Shown piece by piece: positions 17,485 through 24,902 of a DNA stretch of 64,000 nucleotides (position 1 is the first letter of the stretch; the number at the start of each line of letters is the position of its first letter). Both the position numbers and the translations under genes were made by a program. The stretch is from Burkholderiaceae bacterium (GTDB lineage: Bacteria; Pseudomonadota; Gammaproteobacteria; Burkholderiales; Burkholderiaceae_C): assembly GCA_017992055.1 (NCBI GenBank), contig JAGOPK010000011.1, positions 62,001-126,000 on the forward strand, written 5' to 3'. The notes under the pieces are model-generated. The model was not told where the DNA came from. It ran no database searches and saw only the letters and a program-made list of their open reading frames with translations.

Positions 17485-19002
17485 TCAGGCCCCTTTTTCG
17501 CGGCCCTCGCTGCTGCCGCCGCTGCGGCGCGGCCGGCACAGCAGCCGCAGCCCACCTGCGGGCCGCAGCGTCACCTGCAACTGCGGCCGGGCCGGTGCGG
17601 CACCGGGTGGCAGGGCCAGCGTGCAGCGCTGCAGCAGCAGGGCTGCGGACAGCTGCATCTCCAGCATCGCGAAATGCTGGCCGGTGCACACCCGCGGGCC
17701 CACGCCGAAGGCCAGCCAGGCGCCGCGCACCGGGGGTTCGGCCTCGGGCAGAAAGCGCTCGGGACGGAACTGATCGGGCTGCGCATACCAGCGTGCATCC
17801 CGCTGGATGACCCAGGGCGTGATGCGCAGCAGCGCACCGGCCGGGATGGGCCAGCCGCCCAGGCTGATGGCGCGGGTGGTGCGCCGGGTCATCAGCGCGG
17901 CGATCGGCGGGTACAGGCGCATCGCCTCCTTCAGCGTCGCCGTCAGCCATGGCAGACGGGCCAGATCGGCGGCCTCGGGCGCGCGGCCGGCCAGGACCGC
18001 ATCCAGCTCCTGCTGCACCCGCTGCTGCACCGGCGCATGCTCGGCCATCAGCCGGCTCCACCACAGCAGGGCGGTGGCGCTGGTCTCGTGACCGGCCTGG
18101 AAGCTGAGCACGCACTGGTCGAACACCTCCTGTCGGCTCAGCGCCGCGCCGCCCTGCTCGTCGCGCAGCGCCAGCAGGTGGCCCAGCAGGTCGTCGCCGG
18201 CGCTGGTGTCGGTGTCGGTCCCGGTGTCGGCACCGGCATCGGGCGCGGCCCGGCCGGCCGGCCAGCGCGCCGCGATGTGGCGGTCCACCAGGCCCCGCAG
18301 CGTGCGCAGCGCCTGGCGCTTGGCGGCCTTGCCGGGCAGCGGCAGCCAGTCGGGCAGGCTGAACGGCCAGAACATCTCGCGCATGCCGATGTCCGACAGC
18401 AGACGCACCGCCTGCTGGGCGCGCGAGGCATCGTCGGCCAGCGGCGTGGAGAACAGCGTGCGCAGGATCACGTCCATCGCCAGCCGCGACCACAGCGCGT
18501 CCATGTCGACTTCGGCCTGGGTATCGGTGGGTGGCAGCAAGCGGTCCAGCGCCTGGCCGGCGGCCTCGCGCATCAGCCGTGCATAACCGGCCACGCGGCG
18601 CGGCGTGAACGCCGGCTGCAGCATGCGGCGCTGGCGCTGCCAGTCGGCGCCCTCGCTGACCAGCAGGCTGCGGCCGACCACCTGCTCGAAGACCTCGATG
18701 CCACGTTCCCAGCGGATCAGCGCATCGGCCTGCTCGACCAGGGCCTCGCGCACCAGCTCGGGATGGAACAGGTCGTAGGCGTGCTCGGCGCCCAGGCGCA
18801 TGTGGCTGAGGTCGCCATGGCGGCGCTGCAGGTCCTGGGCAAAGCCCAGGTAGTCGCGGCGCATCGCCCGCAGCAGCGGCAGGCCCCAGAGGCGGCTGGA
18901 CGGGCCGGGCGGCACGGCCTTGGTGGTGGCGGCGGCGGAGGCGGCGGCAGTGGCAGGCAGCGTGGCGCCGGCGAGTTCGTGCGAAGAGGCCATGGCGGCC
19001 AC
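17485..19002 (-). CDS. cytochrome P450
   Basis: A 505-residue P450 with all signatures: I-helix AGHETSAT (about residue 305), ExxR in KEAMRLYPP, and haem loop FGVGPRVCTG with ligand Cys439. The N-terminus has no clear membrane anchor, so it is likely soluble, and its sequence style is near the CYP4/CYP102/CYP110-like bacterial fatty-acid or terpene oxidases. An Asp/Thr/Gly-rich insert (about 252-268) comes from a six-base microsatellite. No ferredoxin or reductase gene is adjacent. It is divergent from an AraC-type regulator 100 bases away, a likely controller. The start could instead be the second Met, three codons on. Confidence 0.9.
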   Translation of the reverse strand: MAAMASSHELAGATLPATAAASAAATTKAVPPGPSSRLWGLPLLRAMRRDYLGFAQDLQRRHGDLSHMRLGAEHAYDLFHPELVREALVEQADALIRWERGIEVFEQVVGRSLLVSEGADWQRQRRMLQPAFTPRRVAGYARLMREAAGQALDRLLPPTDTQAEVDMDALWSRLAMDVILRTLFSTPLADDASRAQQAVRLLSDIGMREMFWPFSLPDWLPLPGKAAKRQALRTLRGLVDRHIAARWPAGRAAPDAGADTGTDTDTSAGDDLLGHLLALRDEQGGAALSRQEVFDQCVLSFQAGHETSATALLWWSRLMAEHAPVQQRVQQELDAVLAGRAPEAADLARLPWLTATLKEAMRLYPPIAALMTRRTTRAISLGGWPIPAGALLRITPWVIQRDARWYAQPDQFRPERFLPEAEPPVRGAWLAFGVGPRVCTGQHFAMLEMQLSAALLLQRCTLALPPGAAPARPQLQVTLRPAGGLRLLCRPRRSGGSSEGREKGA

Positions 19003-19090
19003 TGTGTCGGCCGGCCGCGGCGCCGTCTTGAACGCAAACGACAGTCGCAGGGCTTGCGCCGGCGCAGGCCGGCCGGGACGCGGCCCTGCC

Positions 19091-19096
19091 TACACT
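19091..19096 (+). promoter_or_regulatory. -10-like hexamer before the AraC gene
   Basis: TACACT ends six bases before the ATG at 19103, so transcription would start at or next to the A of ATG. No Shine-Dalgarno sequence is present. Confidence 0.33.
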
Positions 19097-19102
19097 GGGC
19101 GC

Positions 19103-19963
19103 ATGACCGTTGATGCACAAGGGCCGGCCAGCCGCAGCCGGCTGTGGCTGCCGCGGGTGTCGCTCAGTGCCTGCGTGCGCGGCGTGATGCTGCGCGACAC
19201 CCGCGGCCTGCTGCTGCAGCCGGCGCAGCGGCTGAACTACTTTCCGGCCTCGCCGCTGTGCTGCCTGAGCTGGTGGTTCAGCGGCCAGTCGCTGATGCTG
19301 CCCTTCGACCAGCCGGACGCCGTGCCCCAGCCCCTTCCCGGGCGCTGGGTGTTCGGCGGACCGCAGCAGGGGCCGGTGCTGTCCTGCAACCCGGGCCCGG
19401 TGCACGCCATGATGCTGCTGCTGGCGCCCGATGCGCTGCAGCACCTGATCGGCCTGCGCCCCGAGCACTGGGTCAACCGCCTCGACGATGCCCGGGCCGT
19501 GCTGCCGCCGGAATGGCTGGCGATGTGCGAGGCGGTGCAGCAGGCCGACGACGACGACTGCCGCCTGGCCCTGGTGGAGGACTTCCTCGACCCGCGCTGG
19601 CAGGCCGCGCGGCCGCGCCAGACCGGCGGCGCCCGGCGCTACGAGGACTGGACACAGGGCCTGGCACTGCGTGCCGCCAGCTCGGCGCCGGGGCGCAGCC
19701 TGCGCCAGGCCGAGCGGCGCATCAAGCAATGGGCCGGCCAGTCGATGCGCCAGCTGCGTGGCCTGGCGCGGGCCGAGCGCGCGTTCTTCGACGTGGCGGC
19801 CGCCGGGCAGCCCGACTGGTCGGAGGTCGCACTGGATGCCGGTTATGCCGACCAGTCGCATCTGTGCCGCGAGACGCGGCGCGTCACCGGCTTCAGCCCG
19901 GCCGAGCTGCACCGCCGCGTCCACCACGACGAGGCATTCTGGGCCTACCGGCTGTGGGCCTGA
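19103..19963 (+). CDS. AraC family transcriptional regulator
   Basis: A 286-residue protein. The N-terminal ~150 residues resemble the beta-rich sensing domain of AraC regulators that start with LQPAQRLNYFPASPLCCLSWW. The C-terminal ~100 residues hold the double helix-turn-helix: the first around SLRQAERRIKQWAG, the second in SEVALDAGYADQSHLCRETRRVTGFSPAEL. The gene is divergent from the P450 gene and is the obvious candidate for its control. The inducer is unknown. Confidence 0.88.
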   Translation: MTVDAQGPASRSRLWLPRVSLSACVRGVMLRDTRGLLLQPAQRLNYFPASPLCCLSWWFSGQSLMLPFDQPDAVPQPLPGRWVFGGPQQGPVLSCNPGPVHAMMLLLAPDALQHLIGLRPEHWVNRLDDARAVLPPEWLAMCEAVQQADDDDCRLALVEDFLDPRWQAARPRQTGGARRYEDWTQGLALRAASSAPGRSLRQAERRIKQWAGQSMRQLRGLARAERAFFDVAAAGQPDWSEVALDAGYADQSHLCRETRRVTGFSPAELHRRVHHDEAFWAYRLWA

Positions 19964-20152
19964 GCCCACTCGCGACGCATCTTTCACACCTTGGCTGAGA
20001 CGACCGGGCCCTGGGGCGCTGTCAGCGGCAGCTGGCCTGCGTGTCATCAGACCTGAGGAGCCAGGCGTCCTTCAAGCCGCCGATGCGCACCGCGGCGCGC
20101 CCGCCTTCAATGGGACTCTCGGTCCGCTGTCGGGCCTGTCGAGGAGTCTCGG

Positions 20153-20566
20153 ATGCCTTACCCCGTCCTTTCTTTTGCCAACACCTCGTTCGTGCAGATG
20201 CCACCCGGCACCACGCGGGTATCGCTGCGCCTGGACGCGTCTTATCCGGTGCAGGCCAATGCCGGCGTCGGCGCGTTTCGCAAGCCGCCCGGCGCCAACA
20301 GCTGGACCGTGCTGCCCAGCGGCGTGATCGACAACAGCAGCAACACCGCCACCCCCGATGTGTTCGACCTGCCGGTGCAGCCCGGCTTTGAATACGCCTT
20401 CAGCTTCAAGGGGGCGGCCATGGCCGTTGCGCCAGGCGCCAACCAGGTCTCGGTCGGCTTCGGCCTGTTTGCGAACGATGTGTCGCTGATCGATGACCTG
20501 GGCGGGCCCAAGCCGGCCCAGGGTCCGGCGGCCGGCATCGTTGGCGCGGCCTACTTCCGCACCTGA
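20153..20566 (+). CDS. hypothetical protein, unrecognised
   Basis: A 137-residue protein with a good ribosome site (GAGGAG, eight bases before ATG). No signal peptide or membrane segment. It is rich in Pro, Gly, Val, Ser and Phe and looks all-beta, with alternating patterns such as VSLRLDASYPV and NQVSVGFGLFAND. It could be a small beta-sandwich structural or binding protein. I recognise no family. It is followed after 11 bases by a secreted protein gene with a very strong ribosome site, so the two form a transcription unit. G+C appears a little lower than the surroundings. Confidence 0.7.
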   Translation: MPYPVLSFANTSFVQMPPGTTRVSLRLDASYPVQANAGVGAFRKPPGANSWTVLPSGVIDNSSNTATPDVFDLPVQPGFEYAFSFKGAAMAVAPGANQVSVGFGLFANDVSLIDDLGGPKPAQGPAAGIVGAAYFRT

Positions 20567-20577
20567 AGGAGAGGGTC

Positions 20578-21753
20578 ATGAGCAACTGGCACGATGCCTG
20601 CTGCAGGGCGATGTGCAGCCCGGCCTTGCTGCTGCTGGGGGCGATGTCGGCACTGCCCGCCGCGGCCCAGGATGCCGAATTGGTCAAGGCGGTGCTCAAG
20701 TCGGCGCCTAACTCCGGCGCCGTGGGCGAATTGATCCAGGATGTGACCCTGGACATGCCGATTGCCACGCCGGCAGCCGCGGTGGTGCTGGGCGTGGCTT
20801 CGGCCCAGGTGCCCCGGGTGGCCAGCTTTCGCGAGGCTGCGCTGACCCTGAGCAACGGGTTGGACAAGCAGGGGCGCATCACCCAGGCCGTGGGCGCCGA
20901 ATTCAGCCCGGCGATGCTGCTGCGGCCGGTCAAATGGACCGAGCTGGATCGTCTGGCCATGCGGCTGTGGGTGCGCACCACCGTGTCGTTCGCCACCCTG
21001 CCCAGCGAGAAGTCCGGCGATGCCCGCACAGCGCTTGGCGTGCAGACGGTGCTGTATTCCAAGGAGGCCGAAGAAGCGGTGGCCACGGCGGCGGGCAAGG
21101 ACTGCCAGGCGATCGCCCGCAGATTCCAGCAGCAGCCGGATGTGCCTGCGCTGCAACCGGGCGCGGCGCCAAGCTTCACCGACGCCGACCAGGCTCTGCT
21201 GAAAGCATGCATGCAACTGATCGACCGCAGCCTGAACCGCTGGAATCCGACAACCCTTGCCGTCGGCTATGGCCAGGCCTTTTACAGCAGCGATGGCGGT
21301 GTGAAGGGGCTGGCGTCCTCGGCCGGCAGCCTGTGGGTCACCGGCGCCTGGGGCCTGGACTTCGACAACATGCGCGTGGCGGCCGACCAGCGCGCGGGTC
21401 TGGGCCTCACTGCTCACTGGCGGCGCAGCAACGACGAGCGTGCGGCCGACCCCGCTGGTGGCAGCCAGCTTCTGGCCGAGTCGGCACGGCTGTGGGCGCT
21501 GAACCTGCGCATCGGCACGCCCCGGTTGGCCTTGCTGGCGGAGCATTCACGGCGCCGGTCTGAACTGGCCGGCCATGCCGACGAGCAACGCCGGCGCAGC
21601 CTGCTGGGGGCCGAGGTCCGTCTGGCCAAGGGCCTGTATGCGGCCATTGGCGTGACCGATGACCGTGGCGCGCGCGATGGCACCGAGCGCCGGGCGGCGC
21701 TGGCCAACCTGAAATGGGGCCTGGGCGACAAGTCGGTGCTGGGCGGGCTGTAA
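20578..21753 (+). CDS. exported hypothetical protein, unrecognised
   Basis: A 391-residue protein with a signal peptide (hydrophobic core SPALLLLGAMSALPA, cleavage near AAAQ, residue 31). The ribosome site AAGGAGAGG is among the strongest in the window. Middle region: two Cys (about 180 and 211) that could pair. The C-terminal ~170 residues show amphipathic strands (TLAVGYGQAFY, SLWVTGAWGLDF, LGLTAHWRRS, ALNLRIGTPRLALLAEH, SLLGAEVRLAKGLYAAIGV) like a small outer-membrane barrel, though the final residue is Leu rather than Phe. No family recognised. Likely works with the small protein encoded just upstream. Confidence 0.75.
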   Translation: MSNWHDACCRAMCSPALLLLGAMSALPAAAQDAELVKAVLKSAPNSGAVGELIQDVTLDMPIATPAAAVVLGVASAQVPRVASFREAALTLSNGLDKQGRITQAVGAEFSPAMLLRPVKWTELDRLAMRLWVRTTVSFATLPSEKSGDARTALGVQTVLYSKEAEEAVATAAGKDCQAIARRFQQQPDVPALQPGAAPSFTDADQALLKACMQLIDRSLNRWNPTTLAVGYGQAFYSSDGGVKGLASSAGSLWVTGAWGLDFDNMRVAADQRAGLGLTAHWRRSNDERAADPAGGSQLLAESARLWALNLRIGTPRLALLAEHSRRRSELAGHADEQRRRSLLGAEVRLAKGLYAAIGVTDDRGARDGTERRAALANLKWGLGDKSVLGGL

Positions 21754-21770
21754 ACGCCACCCGGGGGCGC

Positions 21771-22877
21771 TCACGGCTGCTCGATCAACGGCAGATTGAG
21801 CAGCAGGTTCTGCGGCTTCAGCCGCAGCAGGCCGTCGGCGTCCATGGCCAGGCCCAGCCACACCGGGGCGCCGCGCAGCTCGGGCCGCAGGCGGCCGGCA
21901 TCGGCGATGTCCAGGCGGAACAGCCCGACCAGCCGGGCCAGGCGGGTATCGGGCAGGGCCTGGCCGGCATACAGGTCGTTGAGGATGGCGCTGGATTCGG
22001 CGTCCAGCCCCAGGTGCCAGCGCCAGGCCGCATCGTCGATGCGTGGCAGCGGCGTGATCGTGGCCTGCAGGCCCAGCAGCTGAGCCAGCCAGCGCTGCAG
22101 CACCTGGGCCAGCGACTGCAGGCCCGAATGGGCCAGGGTCAGCGGCACGCTCACGCCGGGCGCCAGGGTCTTGGCCTGTTGCAGGGTCAGGTCCAGCAGC
22201 CACTGGCGGCGTGGCGTCGGGCGTTGCGCATCCTGCCACCAGGCGGCGGCCTGGTCGTCGCCCAGCACCGCCCATTCGCTGCCGCGCAGCGGCGCGCCGG
22301 CCTCGGCCAGCAGTCGGCCCAGGCTGCCGAAGCCGCCATCGCCGCGCTGCGCCTGCAGCGCCTCGTGGTCGGCGGCCAGCACGCGGCCGGACTCCAGGCT
22401 CAGCTGCTGCGGGCGGAACAGCAGCTCGGCGGCGCGGCCGATGCGTGCGTCGTTCTCCGTGGCCAGCAGCCGCGCCACCAGGGCCTGCACCAGCAGATCG
22501 ATGAACAGCGGCGGCAGGGTGATGCGGCCGCTGCGCATCAGGCCCAGGTAGAAGGCCTCCAGCGAGCCGGCGGCCGTGACGCCGTCGCGCAGGCCACGCC
22601 ACAACCGCCAGTTCTGGCGCACATCGGCATCGGCCAGCGCGGCCAGCTCCACATCGCCGATGCGGCGCAGCGGGTCGGCCTGCAGGGCCTGGTGCAGGCG
22701 CCGCTCGGCGCGGCAGCTTTCGGCCACCAGGGCCAGCTCGGGCCGCTGCAGCCACAGCGCCCAGTAGGCGGGCGTCGGCCGGTGCCAGGCCACGCCGGCC
22801 GGCGCGCCGGGCGCGCCGGTGTCGGCCTGCAGGTGCTGGGCACCGCAGGCCGGCCAGGGCGGGGCGGAGGCGATCAC
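21771..22877 (-). CDS. DUF6352 family protein
   Basis: A 368-residue protein matching the DUF6352 pattern throughout: TPAYWALWLQRPELALV near the start, DADVRQNWRLWRGLRD, PPLFIDLLVQALVARLL, RAAELLFRPQQLSLE, GGFGSLGRLL, RIDDAAWRWHLGLDAESSAILN, and the closing GLAMDADGLLRLKPQNLLLNLPL. The function is unknown. It begins at a GTG overlapping the glnS stop (GTGA), so it is translationally coupled to glnS. The in-frame extension upstream into glnS antisense frame is an artefact of high G+C. Confidence 0.85.
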   Translation of the reverse strand: MIASAPPWPACGAQHLQADTGAPGAPAGVAWHRPTPAYWALWLQRPELALVAESCRAERRLHQALQADPLRRIGDVELAALADADVRQNWRLWRGLRDGVTAAGSLEAFYLGLMRSGRITLPPLFIDLLVQALVARLLATENDARIGRAAELLFRPQQLSLESGRVLAADHEALQAQRGDGGFGSLGRLLAEAGAPLRGSEWAVLGDDQAAAWWQDAQRPTPRRQWLLDLTLQQAKTLAPGVSVPLTLAHSGLQSLAQVLQRWLAQLLGLQATITPLPRIDDAAWRWHLGLDAESSAILNDLYAGQALPDTRLARLVGLFRLDIADAGRLRPELRGAPVWLGLAMDADGLLRLKPQNLLLNLPLIEQP

Positions 22878-24649
22878 TTGCCCCAGCTGTCCTTCAGCGT
22901 GGTGACGCGGTTGAACACCGGCGCGCCGGCCGCATGGTCCAGCCGGTCGGTGACGAAGTAGCCGTGGCGCTCGAACTGGAAGCGGGTGTCGGGCGCGGCC
23001 GTGGCCAGCGAGGGCTCCACATAGCCCTGCACCACGCTCTTGCTGGACGGGTTGAGCACGTCGCGGAAATCGGTGTCGCCGGCGTCGGGCTGGGCCTGGG
23101 TGAACAGGCGGTCGAACAGGCGCACTTCGGCTGCCAGGCCGTCGTGCACGCCGACCCAGGTGATGGTGCCCTTGACCTTGACCGCATCGGCGCCCGGCGT
23201 GCCGCTCTTGGTGTCGGGCACGACCTTGGCCAGCACCTTGGTGATGCGGCCGTCGGCATCCTTCTCGCAGCCGCTGCACTCGACCACCATGCCGTACTTC
23301 AGCCGCACCTTGTTGCCGGGGAACAGGCGGAAGAAGCCCTTGGGCGGCACCTCGGCAAAGTCGTCGCGCTCGATCCAGACCGCCGGGCCCAGGCTGAAGC
23401 TGCGCTGGCCCAGCTCGGGCAGGTGCGGATGGGCCGGCGCGCTGCAGGGCTCGTGGTGCGCGGCGCCATACAGCTCGGCCCAGTTCGTCAGCTCCAGGCG
23501 CAGCGGGTCGATGACGGCCATCGCACGCGCCGCCTGGCCTTCCAGGTCGTTGCGCAGCGCGCCTTCCAGCACGCTGTAGTCGATCCAGGCGTTGGTCTTG
23601 CTGGCGCCGGTGTCCTCGGCCATCTTGCGGATGGACGCCGGCGTATAGCCGCGGCGGCGCAGGCCGGCCAGCGTGGGCATGCGCGGATCGTCCCAGCCGC
23701 TGACGATGCCTTCTTCGACCAGGGCGCGCAGCTTGCGCTTGCTGGTCACCACATAGCTCAGGTTGAGCCGGCCGAACTCGTGCTGCTTGGGCGCCGGCGT
23801 GTTCAGCAGGCCGCCTTCGCACAGCCGCGCCAGCAGCCAGTCGTAGAACGGGCGCTGGTCCTCGAACTCCAGCGTGCAGATCGAGTGGGTGATGTTCTCC
23901 AGCGCATCCTCGATCGGGTGCGCATAGGTGTACATCGGGTAGATGCACCAGCGGTCGCCGGTGTTGTGGTGGTGGGCGTGCTTGATGCGGTAGAGGGCCG
24001 GGTCCCGCAGGTTGATGTTGGGCGAGGCCATGTCGATCCTGGCGCGCAGCACCATCGCCCCGTCGGGGTGCTGGCCGTCGCGCATCTCGCGAAAGCGCGC
24101 CAGGTTCTCATCCGGCGTGCGGTCGCGGAACGGGCTGTTGGTGCCGGGCGTGGTGAAGTCGCCGCGGTTGGCGCGCATGGCTTCGGGCGTCTGCTCGTCC
24201 ACATAGGCCAGGCCGCGCTCGATCAGGTGCTCGGCGGCGCGGTACATGAAGTCGAAGTAGTCGCTGGCCCAGTACAGGTGCTGGGTGCCCTGGAACTCCC
24301 AGTCCCAGCCCAGCCACTTGACCATCTCGATGATGGCGTCGACGTACTCCTGCTCCTCCTTCTCGGGGTTGGTGTCGTCGAAGCGCAGGTGGCAGACGCC
24401 GCCATGGTCGCGGGCCAGGCCGAAGTTCAGGCAGATGCTCTTGGCATGGCCGATGTGCAGATAGCCGTTGGGCTCGGGCGGGAAGCGCAGGCGCACGCGC
24501 GCCGGGTCGGCGCTGCCGGCCTGGTGGTGGGCCGCATCGCCGGGCGTGCCGCCCCACTGTCGCTGCGCATAGACCCCGTCCTGCAGTTCGCGCTCGATGA
24601 TCGTGCGCAGGAAGTTGGCGGGCTTGGGGGCGCTGTCGGTGGCGGACAT
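22874..24649 (-). CDS. glnS: glutaminyl-tRNA synthetase
   Basis: A 591-residue class I synthetase charging tRNA-Gln. It has HIGH in PPEPNGYLHIGHAKS (about residue 57), the KMSKS counterpart VVTSKRKLRAL, and the two anticodon-binding beta barrels ending VFNRVTTLKDSWGK. Length is slightly above the E. coli enzyme owing to a loop (about 445) with two cysteines (CSGCEKD). The start MSATDSAPKPANFLRTI matches the family; the Met 22 codons earlier is unlikely. The following DUF6352 gene overlaps its stop. Confidence 0.95.
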   Translation of the reverse strand: MSATDSAPKPANFLRTIIERELQDGVYAQRQWGGTPGDAAHHQAGSADPARVRLRFPPEPNGYLHIGHAKSICLNFGLARDHGGVCHLRFDDTNPEKEEQEYVDAIIEMVKWLGWDWEFQGTQHLYWASDYFDFMYRAAEHLIERGLAYVDEQTPEAMRANRGDFTTPGTNSPFRDRTPDENLARFREMRDGQHPDGAMVLRARIDMASPNINLRDPALYRIKHAHHHNTGDRWCIYPMYTYAHPIEDALENITHSICTLEFEDQRPFYDWLLARLCEGGLLNTPAPKQHEFGRLNLSYVVTSKRKLRALVEEGIVSGWDDPRMPTLAGLRRRGYTPASIRKMAEDTGASKTNAWIDYSVLEGALRNDLEGQAARAMAVIDPLRLELTNWAELYGAAHHEPCSAPAHPHLPELGQRSFSLGPAVWIERDDFAEVPPKGFFRLFPGNKVRLKYGMVVECSGCEKDADGRITKVLAKVVPDTKSGTPGADAVKVKGTITWVGVHDGLAAEVRLFDRLFTQAQPDAGDTDFRDVLNPSSKSVVQGYVEPSLATAAPDTRFQFERHGYFVTDRLDHAAGAPVFNRVTTLKDSWGK

Positions 24650-24789
24650 GGAGGGCACGGGCAGGAAGGGAGGGGCGCGCCAGGTCCGCAGGGCGGCATG
24701 GCGCGTCGGCAACATCGGGCAAGGTCGATTCTAGGAGGCGTGAACGGGCGGCCCGGGACGACTACAGTATCCGGGCGCCCGGCCGAAAA

Positions 24790-24815
24790 CCGGGGGGCAG
24801 TTCCCCATCCCCCGG
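24790..24815 (+). other. GC hairpin in leader of the GGDEF/EAL gene
   Basis: CCGGGGG / CCCCCGG (7-base arms, 12-base loop) sits about 90-110 bases before the GGDEF/EAL start. A -10-like TACAGT lies upstream near 24764. It could be a leader structure affecting translation; no known riboswitch is recognised. Confidence 0.25.
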
Positions 24816-24902
24816 GGGGCGGTCCGCTGTCTGCAGCCGTCCTCTCTTTGCAGATCCCCAGCTCGGGCGCCGTATGGCCCGGGGTGTCCTTGTGCTCGAC
24901 GC

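Noticed and set aside
18200..18245. Microsatellite in the P450 gene as frameshift site
   Set aside because: Six-base unit keeps the frame and encodes a flexible Asp/Thr loop; motifs on both sides are intact.
17381..20047. 888-codon minus-strand frame across the P450/AraC region
   Set aside because: It overlaps two well-supported genes in the wrong frame and has no recognisable domain.
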